Of a DNA stretch of 64,000 bases, positions 52,055 to 61,140 are shown in pieces; the first letter of the stretch is position 1, and every line of letters starts with the position of its first letter. Source of the DNA: Suttonella indologenes (lineage in GTDB: Bacteria > Pseudomonadota > Gammaproteobacteria > Cardiobacteriales > Cardiobacteriaceae). The notes beneath the pieces were generated by a model, which was not told the origin of the DNA, made no database searches, and was given only the letters and a program-made list of their open reading frames with translations. Both the position numbers and the translations under genes were made by a program. Location of the stretch: NCBI RefSeq assembly GCF_900460215.1, contig NZ_UHIA01000004.1, positions 814,001 to 878,000 of the forward strand. Direction: 5' to 3'.

Positions 52055-53013
52055 TAGCGGTATTTGGGGCTGAGGTTGTCTAAAATCGCTACGGCGGCAT
52101 TTGCCAGCAAGACGGCAAAGGCGAAGCCGTCGGGGAAATTGCCGAGGTTGCGGATGGCGATGCAGAGTATGCCGATGAGTAGGGCGTAGAGCAGGCGTCC
52201 GAGCGGCGTAGTGGCGGCGGTAATCGGGTCGGTGGCGATGAAAAAGGCGCCGAAAATCAGTGCACCCGAGAAAAGCTGTTGCAGCGGATTGAGATAGGCA
52301 TGGCTGTCGTACAGCCAGAATAGTCCGGCGGTAATGAAGGCGGAAATTAATACCGCCGCGCTGATTTTCCAATCAAGGTATTTTTTCCATGCCAGCCATA
52401 TGCCGCCCAAGCTCCAAGCGGCGGCCTGCATCAGACTAGGCAGGTAAGTCGCGCTGATTTGACTCACCGCGGTGTCGGCAATGCGCGCTTGGCGGCTACT
52501 GTCGAGCAGCGTGGCGGCGGTGCGGGCATCTACCGAGTTGAATAGGCTGAAAAAATCTAGGCTTTCTGCGCTGTGCTGCCCCATGATGGCAGGGAAGCTG
52601 ACCAGCAAAAAACAATAGCCGACCATGGCGGGATTAAAGGGATTCATGCCCAGTCCGCCATAGACGTGTTTGCCGCAAATCAGGGCGAAAGCGCAGCCGA
52701 GGATGACAAGCCAAGCAGGCACCAGTACCGGCAGGCAGAGCGCAAGCAGGAGGGTGGTCAGCATGGCGCTGCCGTCTTTGAGTGCGAATAGGATTTGCTT
52801 TCCTGTTCTGCCGCGCAGGGCAAGCAAACTGCCTTCGAGCAGCCAAGCGCTCATCAGGGCAATGCCAAGCAATCCCAACCAGCGGCTGCCTTCAAGATAG
52901 ATTTGTACGGCAATTCCCGGCAGCAGCGCCGCAATGACTGACCACATGATGCGCGCGCTGGAGGGCGCGACGTGGAAATAGGGCACGCCAATAGATTGAG
53001 AGCGGCGAATCAT
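52054..53013 (-). CDS. rsxD: Rsx/Rnf complex subunit D
   Basis: 319-aa membrane subunit with about nine helices; carries covalent FMN in the family. Seen: LEGSLLALRGR, GGLGMNPFNPAMVGYCFLLVSFP and DPITAATTPLGRLLYALLIG. The usual flavinylation segment (S/T-GAT) appears as DARTAATLLDSS, a slightly degenerate form. Starts with ATGA overlap on the rsxC stop (4 bases), indicating coupling. Confidence 0.94.
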   Translation of the reverse strand: MIRRSQSIGVPYFHVAPSSARIMWSVIAALLPGIAVQIYLEGSRWLGLLGIALMSAWLLEGSLLALRGRTGKQILFALKDGSAMLTTLLLALCLPVLVPAWLVILGCAFALICGKHVYGGLGMNPFNPAMVGYCFLLVSFPAIMGQHSAESLDFFSLFNSVDARTAATLLDSSRQARIADTAVSQISATYLPSLMQAAAWSLGGIWLAWKKYLDWKISAAVLISAFITAGLFWLYDSHAYLNPLQQLFSGALIFGAFFIATDPITAATTPLGRLLYALLIGILCIAIRNLGNFPDGFAFAVLLANAAVAILDNLSPKYR

Positions 53014-55463
53014 GAGGGTTCTCCTGAGTTGCGTTGTGCTTGTCTGGCTTGTTTGCGCGCTTCGGCTTTGGCACGCGCGGCAGCGAGTTTGGCTTCACGT
53101 TCTGCGGTGGCGTCGGGCTCGCTGTGTGCAGCGGTGCTTTCATCAGCGTTGTTGTCGGTACTTGCCTCGTGTTGCCTTGCCGCTTTTCTGGTTTCGGCTT
53201 TGGCGCGCGCGGCGGCGAGTTTGGCTTCGCGTTCTTCGATAGCATTGGGCTCGCTGTGTGTAGTGGTATTTTCATCAGCGCCGCTGTTGCTACTTGCCTC
53301 GTGTTGTCTTGCCGCTTTTCTGGCTTCGGCTTTGGCACGCGCGGCAGCGAGTTTGGCTTCACGTTCTACGATAGCATTGGGCTCGCTGTGTGCAGCGGTA
53401 TTTTCATCAGCGCCGCTGTTGCTACTTGCTTCATGTTGCCTTACCGCTTTTCTGGCTTCGGCTTTGGCACGCGCGGCGGCGAGTTTGGCTTCGCGTTCTG
53501 CGACGACATTAGGCTCGCTGTGTGCAGCGGTATTTTCTGCCGCCGCTTCTTGTCTTGCCGCACGTTTGGCGGCGGCTCTGGCTTTGGCGGCTTCGATTGC
53601 TGCCTGTTTGTTCGCTATGTGTTTTTCTTCTTTATTGTTTTTTATGCTGTTTTCACTGTTTTCCGCCTGTCTTTGGGCGCGGCGTGCTTCGGCTTTGGCA
53701 AGTGCGGCGGCTATTTTGGTTTGTTTTTCCGCAGCGGCTTGTTCTTCGGGGCTGAGTTGCTGCTGTCTTGCCGCGCGCTTGGCGGCAGCTCTGGCTTTTG
53801 CCGCTTCAATGGCGCTTTGTTTGCCGCTGTCTTCAGGGCTGAGGGCTTGCGGGGCGAGTCCTGTTTGCGCAGGGTTGGGCATACTGCGCGTACCGGTGGT
53901 GGGGTCGAAATTGCCGAGATGTCTTTGCGCATTGGCGGCATGGGCTTCGCGTTTGGCGGCTTGCGCCGCTTCTGCGATGGCTTGATTGGCTTGCTTGTCG
54001 CCGCCTTGGCTGCGCTGTTGCAGGGCTTCGCGCTTGGCCTGCATTTTGGCTTGGCGTTCGGCGGCTTCGCGCTCTAGGCGGGCTTCGCGGGCTTCATGGC
54101 GGGCTTTGGCGCGTTCGGCGGCGGCTTTGTCGCGGGCGGCGCTGCGCAGGGCGCTTTTGCTGTCGCGGTAGTATTGCACCAGCGGGATGTGTGCCGGACA
54201 GACGCTGGCGCAGATGCCGCATTCGATGCAGTCGAAGAGGCGGTATTGATTGAGTTTTTTCTCTTCCAGATTGCGGCTGTACCAGTAGAGTTGCTGCGGC
54301 ATGAGGCTGATTGGGCAGGCATCGGAGCAGCGTGCACAGCGGATACAGTCGGTGGCGGCTTGCTCGCTTGGCATGGGCAGTAGCAGCAGGCAATTGGTGG
54401 TTTTGCCGATGCCGGCGGCTTGAGAATGCTGCGGTTCGCCCATCATCGGTCCGCCGATAAGCAGGCGAGTGCCGGCTTTTTGTCCGCCTGCGGCGGCGAT
54501 TAAGGCGGCGATGGGGGTGCCGAGGCGGACAATGCGGTTCTGCGGCTGCATGATGCCTTCGCCTGTGATGCTGAGGTAGCGTTCGATGAGGGGGATGCCG
54601 AGCAATAAGGCGTCATGTACGGCTTTCATGGTGGCGCTATTGTGGCAGATGATGCCGGCATCGGCGGCATGGGCGTCGGCGGGCAGGCGGCGCTTGAGGG
54701 TGAGTTCGATCAATTGGCGCGAGTTGCCCGAGGGGTAGCGCACCGGCACGACGCTGAGCTTGATGCGCGTATCGTCGCTGTTTTCAATCGCTTGTTTTAA
54801 GGCGGCAATCGCCTGCGGTTTGTCGTCTTCAATACCGAAGACGATTTCTTGGGCATGGACGATGTAGGCGCTTAATTGCGCGCCGCGCACAATAGCCGCC
54901 GCGTGTTCGCGGATTTGCATGTCGTCGCAGCTGATATAGGGTTCGCATTCGGCGGCGTTGATGAGCAGGATGTTGGCTTGGTTCGCCAGTTTGCGGGCGG
55001 TGGGAAAGCCGGCGCCGCCCAGTCCGGCGATGCCGCAGAAGGCTATGCGTTCGCGCAAGAGATGGGGCGGGGTGTTTTCATCCAGCGGCGGCAGCGGGGC
55101 GGCAGCTTGGTCTTTGCCGTCCGCTTCGATGATGATGCTAAGAGCGGCTTCGCCACTGCGGTGTATATCTGGCTGCGGTGCGATGTCGGCAATGATGCCG
55201 GAAGTCGGGGCGTGCAGCATCAGCCCTGCCGGTGTCGAGGCTTGGGCAATGGCTTGTCCTTTAAGGACGGCGTCGCCGATGTGGCAGAGCGGTTCCAGCC
55301 AGTTGCCGTCGCGTTGGCGCAGGCTGAGTATGTAACGTGGTTCAAGCGGGTGGATTTGTGCCGGCTGCTGCGTGGACATGGCTTTATGTGCCGGCAGGTG
55401 CAATCCGCCGTGAAAGCCGTGTTGTTCAGGGCGGCCGCCCAACAGCCAATCAAGGATTTTCAT
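53010..55463 (-). CDS. rsxC: Rsx/Rnf complex subunit C with 44-residue tandem repeats
   Basis: 817-aa peripheral NADH/FMN and Fe-S subunit. Start ATG 55463 (KILDWLLGGRPEQHGFHGGL). Lipoyl-like and SLBB regions come first, with CGIAGLGGAGFPTARKL. Two [4Fe-4S] clusters follow: CIRCARCSDACPISLMP and CIECGICASVCPAHIPL (about residues 380-430). From ~450 to the end the protein is Ala/Lys/Glu/Arg helix, ending in repeated EREAKLAAARAKAEARK units of 44 residues. Long RsxC tails of this kind occur in Enterobacteria and Pasteurellaceae. Overlaps rsxB by 14 bases. Confidence 0.93.
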   Translation of the reverse strand: MKILDWLLGGRPEQHGFHGGLHLPAHKAMSTQQPAQIHPLEPRYILSLRQRDGNWLEPLCHIGDAVLKGQAIAQASTPAGLMLHAPTSGIIADIAPQPDIHRSGEAALSIIIEADGKDQAAAPLPPLDENTPPHLLRERIAFCGIAGLGGAGFPTARKLANQANILLINAAECEPYISCDDMQIREHAAAIVRGAQLSAYIVHAQEIVFGIEDDKPQAIAALKQAIENSDDTRIKLSVVPVRYPSGNSRQLIELTLKRRLPADAHAADAGIICHNSATMKAVHDALLLGIPLIERYLSITGEGIMQPQNRIVRLGTPIAALIAAAGGQKAGTRLLIGGPMMGEPQHSQAAGIGKTTNCLLLLPMPSEQAATDCIRCARCSDACPISLMPQQLYWYSRNLEEKKLNQYRLFDCIECGICASVCPAHIPLVQYYRDSKSALRSAARDKAAAERAKARHEAREARLEREAAERQAKMQAKREALQQRSQGGDKQANQAIAEAAQAAKREAHAANAQRHLGNFDPTTGTRSMPNPAQTGLAPQALSPEDSGKQSAIEAAKARAAAKRAARQQQLSPEEQAAAEKQTKIAAALAKAEARRAQRQAENSENSIKNNKEEKHIANKQAAIEAAKARAAAKRAARQEAAAENTAAHSEPNVVAEREAKLAAARAKAEARKAVRQHEASSNSGADENTAAHSEPNAIVEREAKLAAARAKAEARKAARQHEASSNSGADENTTTHSEPNAIEEREAKLAAARAKAETRKAARQHEASTDNNADESTAAHSEPDATAEREAKLAAARAKAEARKQARQAQRNSGEPS
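53023..53560. repeat. 132-bp (44-codon) minisatellite in rsxC
   Basis: Four imperfect units with marker GGCTTC[A/G]CG at 53091, 53223, 53355 and 53487, spacing exactly 132 bp each time. Units encode KLAAARAKAEARKAARQHEA plus a Ser/Glu/His spacer. In-frame length changes would be tolerated. Confidence 0.9.
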
Positions 55464-56016
55464 GGTCTGCTCCTGTGTTGCCGTCTTGCGGCTGCGTCCA
55501 TTGCCATAAAGTCGCATCGCGCGGTTTCATCACAATGCAGTTCACAGGACAGGGGTCTACGCAGAGTTCGCAGCCTGTGCATTCGTCGGCAATGATGGTG
55601 TGCATTTTTTGATTGCTGCCGATAATGGCATCGACGGGGCAGGCTTTGATGCATTTGGTGCAGCCGATGCACCAGTCTTCGACGATAAAGGCGACTTGCG
55701 GCGGCTTTTCTTCGCCGACTTCGGCGTCTAAGGGCTTGGCTTCGAGTCCGAGCAAATCGGCGAGTTTTTGTACGCCTTCTTGTCCGCCGGGCGGACAGCG
55801 GTTGATGTCGGCTTCGCCTTTGGCAATCGCTTGGGCATAGGGTTTGCAGCCGGCGAATCCGCATTGTCCGCATTGGGTTTGCGGCAAAACGGCTTCGATT
55901 TTTTCGACAATCGGATCGCCTTCGATTTTAAATTTCTGCGCAAAATAGCCCAGCAGCAAACCGCATAGGGCGATGAGGGCGAGCAATAGGAATAGTGCGA
56001 CGATGCTCATGCCCAA
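55450..56016 (-). CDS. rsxB: Rsx/Rnf complex subunit B (ferredoxin)
   Basis: 188 aa. N-terminal membrane anchor (VALFLLLALIALCGLLLGYF) and a four-Cys cluster CGQCGFAGCKPYAQ...RCPPGG. Two C-terminal [4Fe-4S] ferredoxin motifs are CIGCTKCIKACPVDAI and CTGCELCVDPCPVNCI. Its start overlaps the rsxA stop by 10 bases. Confidence 0.96.
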   Translation of the reverse strand: MGMSIVALFLLLALIALCGLLLGYFAQKFKIEGDPIVEKIEAVLPQTQCGQCGFAGCKPYAQAIAKGEADINRCPPGGQEGVQKLADLLGLEAKPLDAEVGEEKPPQVAFIVEDWCIGCTKCIKACPVDAIIGSNQKMHTIIADECTGCELCVDPCPVNCIVMKPRDATLWQWTQPQDGNTGADHENP

Positions 56017-56582
56017 CCGCCGAAGCCCATAAAGGCGATTGCCAAAATGCCGGCGCTAATCAGAGCGATAGGGGTGCCGCGAAAAGGCAGCGGCACGTCC
56101 GCGGCTTCTAAGTGTTCGCGAATGGCGGCAAAGAGAATCAGCACCAAGGTAAAGCCTAAGGCTGCGCCCAGTCCGTAAACAGCGGAGGCGAGCAGGCTGT
56201 GTTCTTGATTGGCATTGAGCAGGGCGACGCCGAGCACGGCGCAATTGGTGGTAATCAGCGGCAGATAGATGCCGAGCAGGCGGTGCAATAGCGGGCTGGT
56301 TTTAGCGATGAACATTTCGGTCAGCCCGACTAGAACGGCAATGGCGACGATAAAAGAAATGGTGCGCAAATATTGCAGATTGAAGGGGCGCAGAAGATAG
56401 GTGTCGATGAGATTGGCGCTGCAGGCGGAGAGGGTCAGCACAAAGGCGGTGGCAAGCCCCATGCCCAGCGCGGTGTCGAATTTGCGCGACACGCCCATAA
56501 AGGGGCAAAGTCCCAAAAATTGGCTTAAAACAAAATTATTCACCAAAGTCGTAGCGAAAATAATGGTTAGGTAGTATTGCAC
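56007..56582 (-). CDS. rsxA: Rsx/Rnf complex subunit A
   Basis: 191-aa membrane subunit with six helices, paralogous to RsxE. FVLSQFLGLCPFMGVSRKFDTALGMG carries the conserved membrane Cys that coordinates an Fe cluster with RsxE, and TTNCAVLGVALLN is the repeat equivalent. First gene of the operon. The 280-bp gap to the divergent DUF2157 gene must hold both promoters. Confidence 0.96.
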   Translation of the reverse strand: MQYYLTIIFATTLVNNFVLSQFLGLCPFMGVSRKFDTALGMGLATAFVLTLSACSANLIDTYLLRPFNLQYLRTISFIVAIAVLVGLTEMFIAKTSPLLHRLLGIYLPLITTNCAVLGVALLNANQEHSLLASAVYGLGAALGFTLVLILFAAIREHLEAADVPLPFRGTPIALISAGILAIAFMGFGGWA

Positions 56583-56863
56583 AAATGCCTCGAAGATTTT
56601 TTGCGTATTTTAGCGCAAAATGCCTTGCCATGCTTTAGCGCGGCTTGGGTGTTGAATAATTATTGCAAATACAGAAATTTTGGCTTTAATTAGTAGAGAC
56701 ATTCGTTATCCGTCGGGCAACGATATGTACAAGCAGAGTACTTGTTGCAGGTTTGTTTCGATTCGCTTTCCGCCTAGCGGTGAAAAATATGCTCTGTCGC
56801 GATTGGCTTTGGTTATAATCGCGCCAGATAAATTTCTTCTATTACTGAATCAAGGAATATGCG

Positions 56864-58111
56864 ATGGCAGAAGCGATTGCCCCCAGATATTACCGCTTTT
56901 TGCAGCTTGTTTTGCAGCAGGCGGAGCAAGAGGCGCTGATTAGCGAGCAGCAAAGCGCGCAGATATTAAGCCGCTATCAGGCGGCAAGCACCCGTTTTTG
57001 GCAGGTTTTGCTGTTTGTTTTAGCCGCCGCTTTGGTAGGCGGTGGGATTATTTTGCTTTTGGCGCATAATTGGGCGGATTTGTCGCGTCCTGTGCGTGCG
57101 GTGTTGAGTTATGTGCCGCTGGCACTGAGTTATGCCACTTTGCTGGCGGCTTATGGCAAGGAGCAGGCGGCAAAAGAGGGCGCCGGTGCTTTTCATGCCC
57201 TTGCTTTGATTGCCGCTTTGGCTTTGATTGGGCAGACCTATCATAGCGGCGGCGATGTCTGGGATTTGCTGCGCAATAGCGCCATCCTGCTGTTGCCGGT
57301 GGCATTGCTTTATCCCGCGCAAAGCAGCGCTTGTGCTTTTATTTTATTTGTCGCGGGCTTATTGTTCCAAAATATCTTAATGCCGACGGATTGGCTGCTG
57401 GCGGCGGCGAGCGGCATTCTGCTGTGGCGGCAGCGCGGCAGTGTCTTGGCATGGTTTGTCGCTTTATTCGCTTTCTTGCTACTGATGCGGCTTTTGTTTG
57501 ATTATATGGATGAGGTGGCTTGGCAGGCGGTCTATGTGGCGGTGCCGCTGTATTATGTCTTAGGGCGCGTTTTCTGCGGGCAGGATTATGCCCGCAATCC
57601 TTTGGCGAGCATCGGCGCTGCGGGCATTTTGCTCTTGGCTTTGTTATCCGCTTGGGATGATAGAGGGTTGTTTACTAATAATTTCTTGTGGGGAATACCG
57701 ATTTGGGTGGCGATTTTTGTCTATCTTGCTGCGGGCTTGGCAGTCGTCGCAGTCGTTTTGGCCGTGCAAAAGCGCTTGCGCTTTGAGCAGGCCGCTTTTG
57801 CCGCTTTATTGCCGCTGATGCTGTTTGCCAATTATTGGTTGCAGACGTCCGATTTGATGACCAATACTTTGGCAAATAAAGGTTTTTTGTTGATGAGCTT
57901 TACCTTGGGACTATGCTTGGCGATAGTGGCGGAACGACAGCAGCGTTGGCTGAAATTCAATGCCGCTTTGCTGTTGCTCTGCAATGCTTTGGCTGCTGCA
58001 TTTTTTGACGAAGTGTATAGCTTTATGCTGCGCGGTGTTGTGTTTATTATCATCGGTTTGATTTTACTTTTCGCCAATCTCTTCTTGATGAAGAAAAGGA
58101 AAGCAGCATGA
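56864..58111 (+). CDS. DUF2157 multi-pass membrane protein
   Basis: 415 aa. A cytoplasmic N-terminal ~45-residue helical segment (AEAIAPRYYRFLQLVLQQAE) is followed by about twelve short hydrophobic helices; the DUF2157 core is FWQVLLFVLAAALVGGGIIL with LLAHNW. Function unknown. It overlaps the next gene by 4 bases (ATGA); DUF2157 and GDYXXLXY proteins are a standard pair, so they probably form one membrane complex. TTATAAT at about 56812 upstream may be the -10 of its promoter. Confidence 0.87.
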   Translation: MAEAIAPRYYRFLQLVLQQAEQEALISEQQSAQILSRYQAASTRFWQVLLFVLAAALVGGGIILLLAHNWADLSRPVRAVLSYVPLALSYATLLAAYGKEQAAKEGAGAFHALALIAALALIGQTYHSGGDVWDLLRNSAILLLPVALLYPAQSSACAFILFVAGLLFQNILMPTDWLLAAASGILLWRQRGSVLAWFVALFAFLLLMRLLFDYMDEVAWQAVYVAVPLYYVLGRVFCGQDYARNPLASIGAAGILLLALLSAWDDRGLFTNNFLWGIPIWVAIFVYLAAGLAVVAVVLAVQKRLRFEQAAFAALLPLMLFANYWLQTSDLMTNTLANKGFLLMSFTLGLCLAIVAERQQRWLKFNAALLLLCNALAAAFFDEVYSFMLRGVVFIIIGLILLFANLFLMKKRKAA

Positions 58112-58644
58112 AAAAAGGCTATTTTTACGGTTTAATCGCCGCTTTTATATTGCAAAGCCTTGCGCTGGCTTATGTGATTTGGGGGCATTATGAGGCGCAA
58201 AGCAAGGGCAGGCATTTTCTCTTTCAAACCGAGCCGATTGATCCGCGCGATTATTTTCGCGGTCAGTATGTGGCGCTGAATTTTGCCGCCGACAGCGGCA
58301 AGGAAATCGCCAATGATGTCTGCCAAACGGAAGATTATCAGGTCGTGAGCGGCAAATTGTATGCCCGTCTGAAGCAGAATGCACAAGGTTTGGCGGAGAT
58401 TGATTTTGTATCGCGTCATCCGCCGCAGGGCGACGATTATGTCAGGATTAACGATGGTTACTGCACAGGCAAAACATTGCATTTCAGCCTGCCTTTTAAA
58501 CGCTATTATGCCAATGAAAACGAAGCTTTGCCGATGGAAGTTGCCGCACGCGAACATCCCGAGCAAACCTTTTTGCAGGTGGCTGTTTATCGCGGACGCT
58601 ATGCGGTGGAGCGTTTGATTTTGCCGGCAGCGGCGCAGCCCTAG
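58108..58644 (+). CDS. GDYXXLXY-domain protein
   Basis: 178 aa, one N-terminal membrane helix (YGLIAAFILQSLALAYVIW) and an exported domain. The family motif appears as DPRDYFRGQYVALNF (consensus GDYxxLxY), with IDFVSRHPPQGDDYVRI and YYANENEALPMEVAAREHP further on. Translationally coupled to the DUF2157 gene. Function unknown; the domain is thought to sit at the periplasmic face. Confidence 0.85.
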   Translation: MKKGYFYGLIAAFILQSLALAYVIWGHYEAQSKGRHFLFQTEPIDPRDYFRGQYVALNFAADSGKEIANDVCQTEDYQVVSGKLYARLKQNAQGLAEIDFVSRHPPQGDDYVRINDGYCTGKTLHFSLPFKRYYANENEALPMEVAAREHPEQTFLQVAVYRGRYAVERLILPAAAQP

Positions 58645-58752
58645 GGCGGCAGAGGTTCTCCGCCTAAAAGCTATAAGCTTATAACTTTTTGCTCTCATCC
58701 CGACACTTGTCTTTGCCTACAATGCGCCTTTCTTTTTTAGGAGGACATTGCG

Positions 58753-59168
58753 ATGTTTAAACGCATATTCACGGCGGCAGCCTTGGCGAAGGTTTGGCAT
58801 TGCTCGGTAAAGTCGGTTTGGCAGATAAGGCGGATTTGTATCCTTATCAACTCTCGGGCGGACAGCAGCAGCGCGTCGGCATTGCACGGGCTTTGGCGAT
58901 TCGTCCCGAATTATTGCTGTTTGACGAACCGACTTCCGCCCTTGATCCCGAATTGGTACAAGACGTTTTAGACAGTATGAAAGCGCTTGCTGCCGACGGC
59001 TGGACAATGGTGGTGGTAACGCATGAAGTGCAATTTGCCTTGGAAGTGGCGGATGTGATGCTGGTCATGGATAAAGGTTTGGTGGTCGAGCAGGGCGCGC
59101 CGAAAGACTTGCTGGCAAATCCGCAGCATGAGCGCACGCGCAGTTTCTTGCAGAAAATCTGTCATTAA
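58753..59168 (+). pseudogene. Amino-acid ABC transporter remnant: receptor signal start fused to ATPase 3' half
   Basis: GGAGG then ATG 58753 opens FKRIFTAAALA, a typical periplasmic-receptor signal peptide start. After about 30 bases the sequence becomes the 3' half of a GlnQ/HisP-type ATPase in another frame: GEGLALLGKVGLADKADLYP, LSGGQQQRVGIARAL (signature), LLFDEPTSALDPE (Walker B), VVTHEVQFALEVAD (His loop), ending SFLQKIC. The join suggests a deletion that removed most of the receptor gene, the permease and the ATPase N-terminus with Walker A. Not functional. Confidence 0.78.
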
Positions 59169-59195
59169 AAAAGCCCTTAGGGGCTTTGCTTTTTG
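59167..59195 (+). terminator. Terminator after the ABC transporter remnant
   Basis: AAAGCCC / GGGCTTT stem with TTAG loop and a T-rich tail. The 59196-59431 gap to putP is AT-rich and shows no gene. Confidence 0.78.
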
Positions 59196-59431
59196 TGCTT
59201 TTGCTTTGATATGGAATGATAATGCTAATTTTTCTAAGGGCTTGTTCCTCAAGCTTGAAAACAATTGATTTTGATGAAATACCGTATAAATAAAATAATT
59301 TACAATCACTCAATGTAACAGTTTACAAAATAAGGTAAATCTATAATAATCCTTGCGTGTCAATTTGACACATTGTTTTAATCGATATGTTAGAAAAACC
59401 GCATTCAGCGGTGCCACCTTGAGGAGTTTGT

Positions 59432-60952
59432 ATGAATAATCCGATGTATATTACCTTCGGCATTTATTTGATTGCCGTGCTGCTGATTGGTTTGGCGGCT
59501 TATTTTTCCACACGCAATTTTGACGATTATATTTTGGGCGGGCGCAGTCTCGGGCCTTATGTGACGGCGATGTCCGCCGGCGCCTCCGATATGTCGGGTT
59601 GGCTGCTGATGGGGCTGCCCGGTGCGATTTATGCCAGCGGTTTGAGCGAGGCCTGGATTGCCATCGGCTTGACAATCGGCGCTTGGCTGAACTGGCTCTT
59701 TGTCTCGGGACGTTTGCGCGTGCATACCGAATACGCTAATAATGCCTTGACCTTGCCCGATTATTTTTATCACCGTTTCGGTGCCAAAGGGCAGGCAATG
59801 AAAGTCATTTCCGCCGTGATTATTCTGTTTTTCTTCACGATTTACTGTGCTTCAGGTATTGTGGCGGGGGCGCGTTTATTCCAAAGTCTGTTTGAAGGCA
59901 TGAGTTACAACACCGCTTTGTGGTTAGGTGCCGGTGCAACGATTGCCTATACTTTTATCGGCGGCTTTTTGGCGGTGAGCTGGACGGATACCGTACAGGC
60001 GACGCTGATGCTCTTTGCCCTAATTTTAACGCCGATTATGGTCTATCTCAGCTTGGGCGGTGCGGCGGAAATGAGCGCGGCGGTGCAGGCTGTGGCTGCC
60101 AATACCGGCAAAGAATACAGCAGCCTGTTTGCCGGTACGACCTTCTTAGGCATTATTTCTACCGCCGCTTGGGGTTTAGGCTATTTCGGACAACCGCATA
60201 TTTTGGCGCGCTTTATGGCGGCGGAAAATGTGAAATCGCTTAATAGTGCACGCCGCATCGGTATGACGTGGATGATTGTCTGCTTGGGCGGTGCGGTGGC
60301 GGCCGGTTATTTCGGCATTGCTTATTTCGGCGGTCATCCCGAAGAAATAGGAGCATTAGGCGGTAATGACGAACGCATTTTCATTGCTTTGGCAACCTTA
60401 TTGTTTAACCCTTGGATTGCCGGCGTCATTTTGAGTGCGATTTTGGCAGCGGTGATGTCTACGCTGTCTTGCCAGCTCTTGGTCTGTTCCAGCGCCATTA
60501 CCGAAGATTTTTACAAAGGCTTTCTGCGCCCGAATGCTGCGCAAAACGAATTGGTCTGGGTAGGGCGGATTATGGTATTGGCGGTGGCGATTATTGCCAT
60601 TTTGATTGCCGGTAATCCCGACAGCAAAGTGCTGGGCTTGGTGTCCTATGCTTGGGCGGGCTTCGGCGCAGCCTTCGGACCGGTGGTGATTTTATCGGTG
60701 ATGTGGAAGCGCATGACGGCTTCAGGCGCTTTGGCCGGCATGATTAGCGGCGCAGTCGTGGTGGTGCTATGGGCGGAAAAAGTGAATCCGGCATTGAGCA
60801 AAGCGGGTTTGCCGACCATGTATGAAATCGTGCCCGGATTTATTTTGTGCGGCTTGGCGGTGGTTGCCGTATCCTTATTGAGCAAAACGCCTGAGCGCGA
60901 AGTGGTGGAAAAATTCGAAAAAGCAGATGCGGATTATCGCGCAATACATTGA
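59432..60952 (+). CDS. putP: Sodium/proline symporter
   Basis: 506-aa SSS-family transporter (E. coli PutP 502) with 13 predicted helices, importing proline with Na+. Motifs: NFDDYILGGRSLGPYVTAMSAGASDMSGWLL (Na+ site, helix II), WLNWLFVSGRLRVHTE, GYFGQPHILARFMAAE, and SAILAAVMSTLSCQLLVCSSA. The ATG follows GAGGAG. No putA proline dehydrogenase is adjacent. Monocistronic. Confidence 0.94.
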   Translation: MNNPMYITFGIYLIAVLLIGLAAYFSTRNFDDYILGGRSLGPYVTAMSAGASDMSGWLLMGLPGAIYASGLSEAWIAIGLTIGAWLNWLFVSGRLRVHTEYANNALTLPDYFYHRFGAKGQAMKVISAVIILFFFTIYCASGIVAGARLFQSLFEGMSYNTALWLGAGATIAYTFIGGFLAVSWTDTVQATLMLFALILTPIMVYLSLGGAAEMSAAVQAVAANTGKEYSSLFAGTTFLGIISTAAWGLGYFGQPHILARFMAAENVKSLNSARRIGMTWMIVCLGGAVAAGYFGIAYFGGHPEEIGALGGNDERIFIALATLLFNPWIAGVILSAILAAVMSTLSCQLLVCSSAITEDFYKGFLRPNAAQNELVWVGRIMVLAVAIIAILIAGNPDSKVLGLVSYAWAGFGAAFGPVVILSVMWKRMTASGALAGMISGAVVVVLWAEKVNPALSKAGLPTMYEIVPGFILCGLAVVAVSLLSKTPEREVVEKFEKADADYRAIH

Positions 60953-61043
60953 GAGATAGCCGATTATGAAATGAAAAGACGATGAATGTCCTTTCCTACA
61001 ATCTTAATCGGCTTTGTAACTAATTGATAAGAGCGCCTTAACA

Positions 61044-61135
61044 TATAGTCGAAAAATTGAGAAAGTATTACGGATTTGGCTCATCTTGCCGTACGCGCTT
61101 GCACTATCTGCGGTTCGCCGCCTTGTACTAATTTT
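61044..61135 (-). mobile_element. MITE, TATAGTC family (copy 10), diverged and truncated
   Basis: Left arm TATAGTCGAAAAATTGAGAAAG and the GTATTACGG...CTTGCCGTAC core in reverse orientation, with GGTTCGCCGCCTTGTACTA. The far end is lost where the IS at 61141 begins. 60953-61043 shows no gene, only a weak hairpin AGCCGATTA/TAATCGGCT. Confidence 0.72.
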
Positions 61136-61140
61136 CGAGC

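Noticed and set aside
51455..52372. 305-codon version of rsxG
   Set aside because: The first 106 codons are the shadow of rsxD. The TAATG overlap at 52054 and the RsxG N-terminal helix fix the start there.
53034..54077. Long plus-strand open frames of 337 and 347 codons opposite rsxC
   Set aside because: They mirror the GC-rich repeats of rsxC. They have no ribosome sites and only low-complexity Cys/Ala/Phe composition.
3181..61135. CRISPR array made of the dispersed repeats
   Set aside because: Copies are isolated, kilobases apart, 108 bp long with TA edges; there are no regular spacers and no cas genes.
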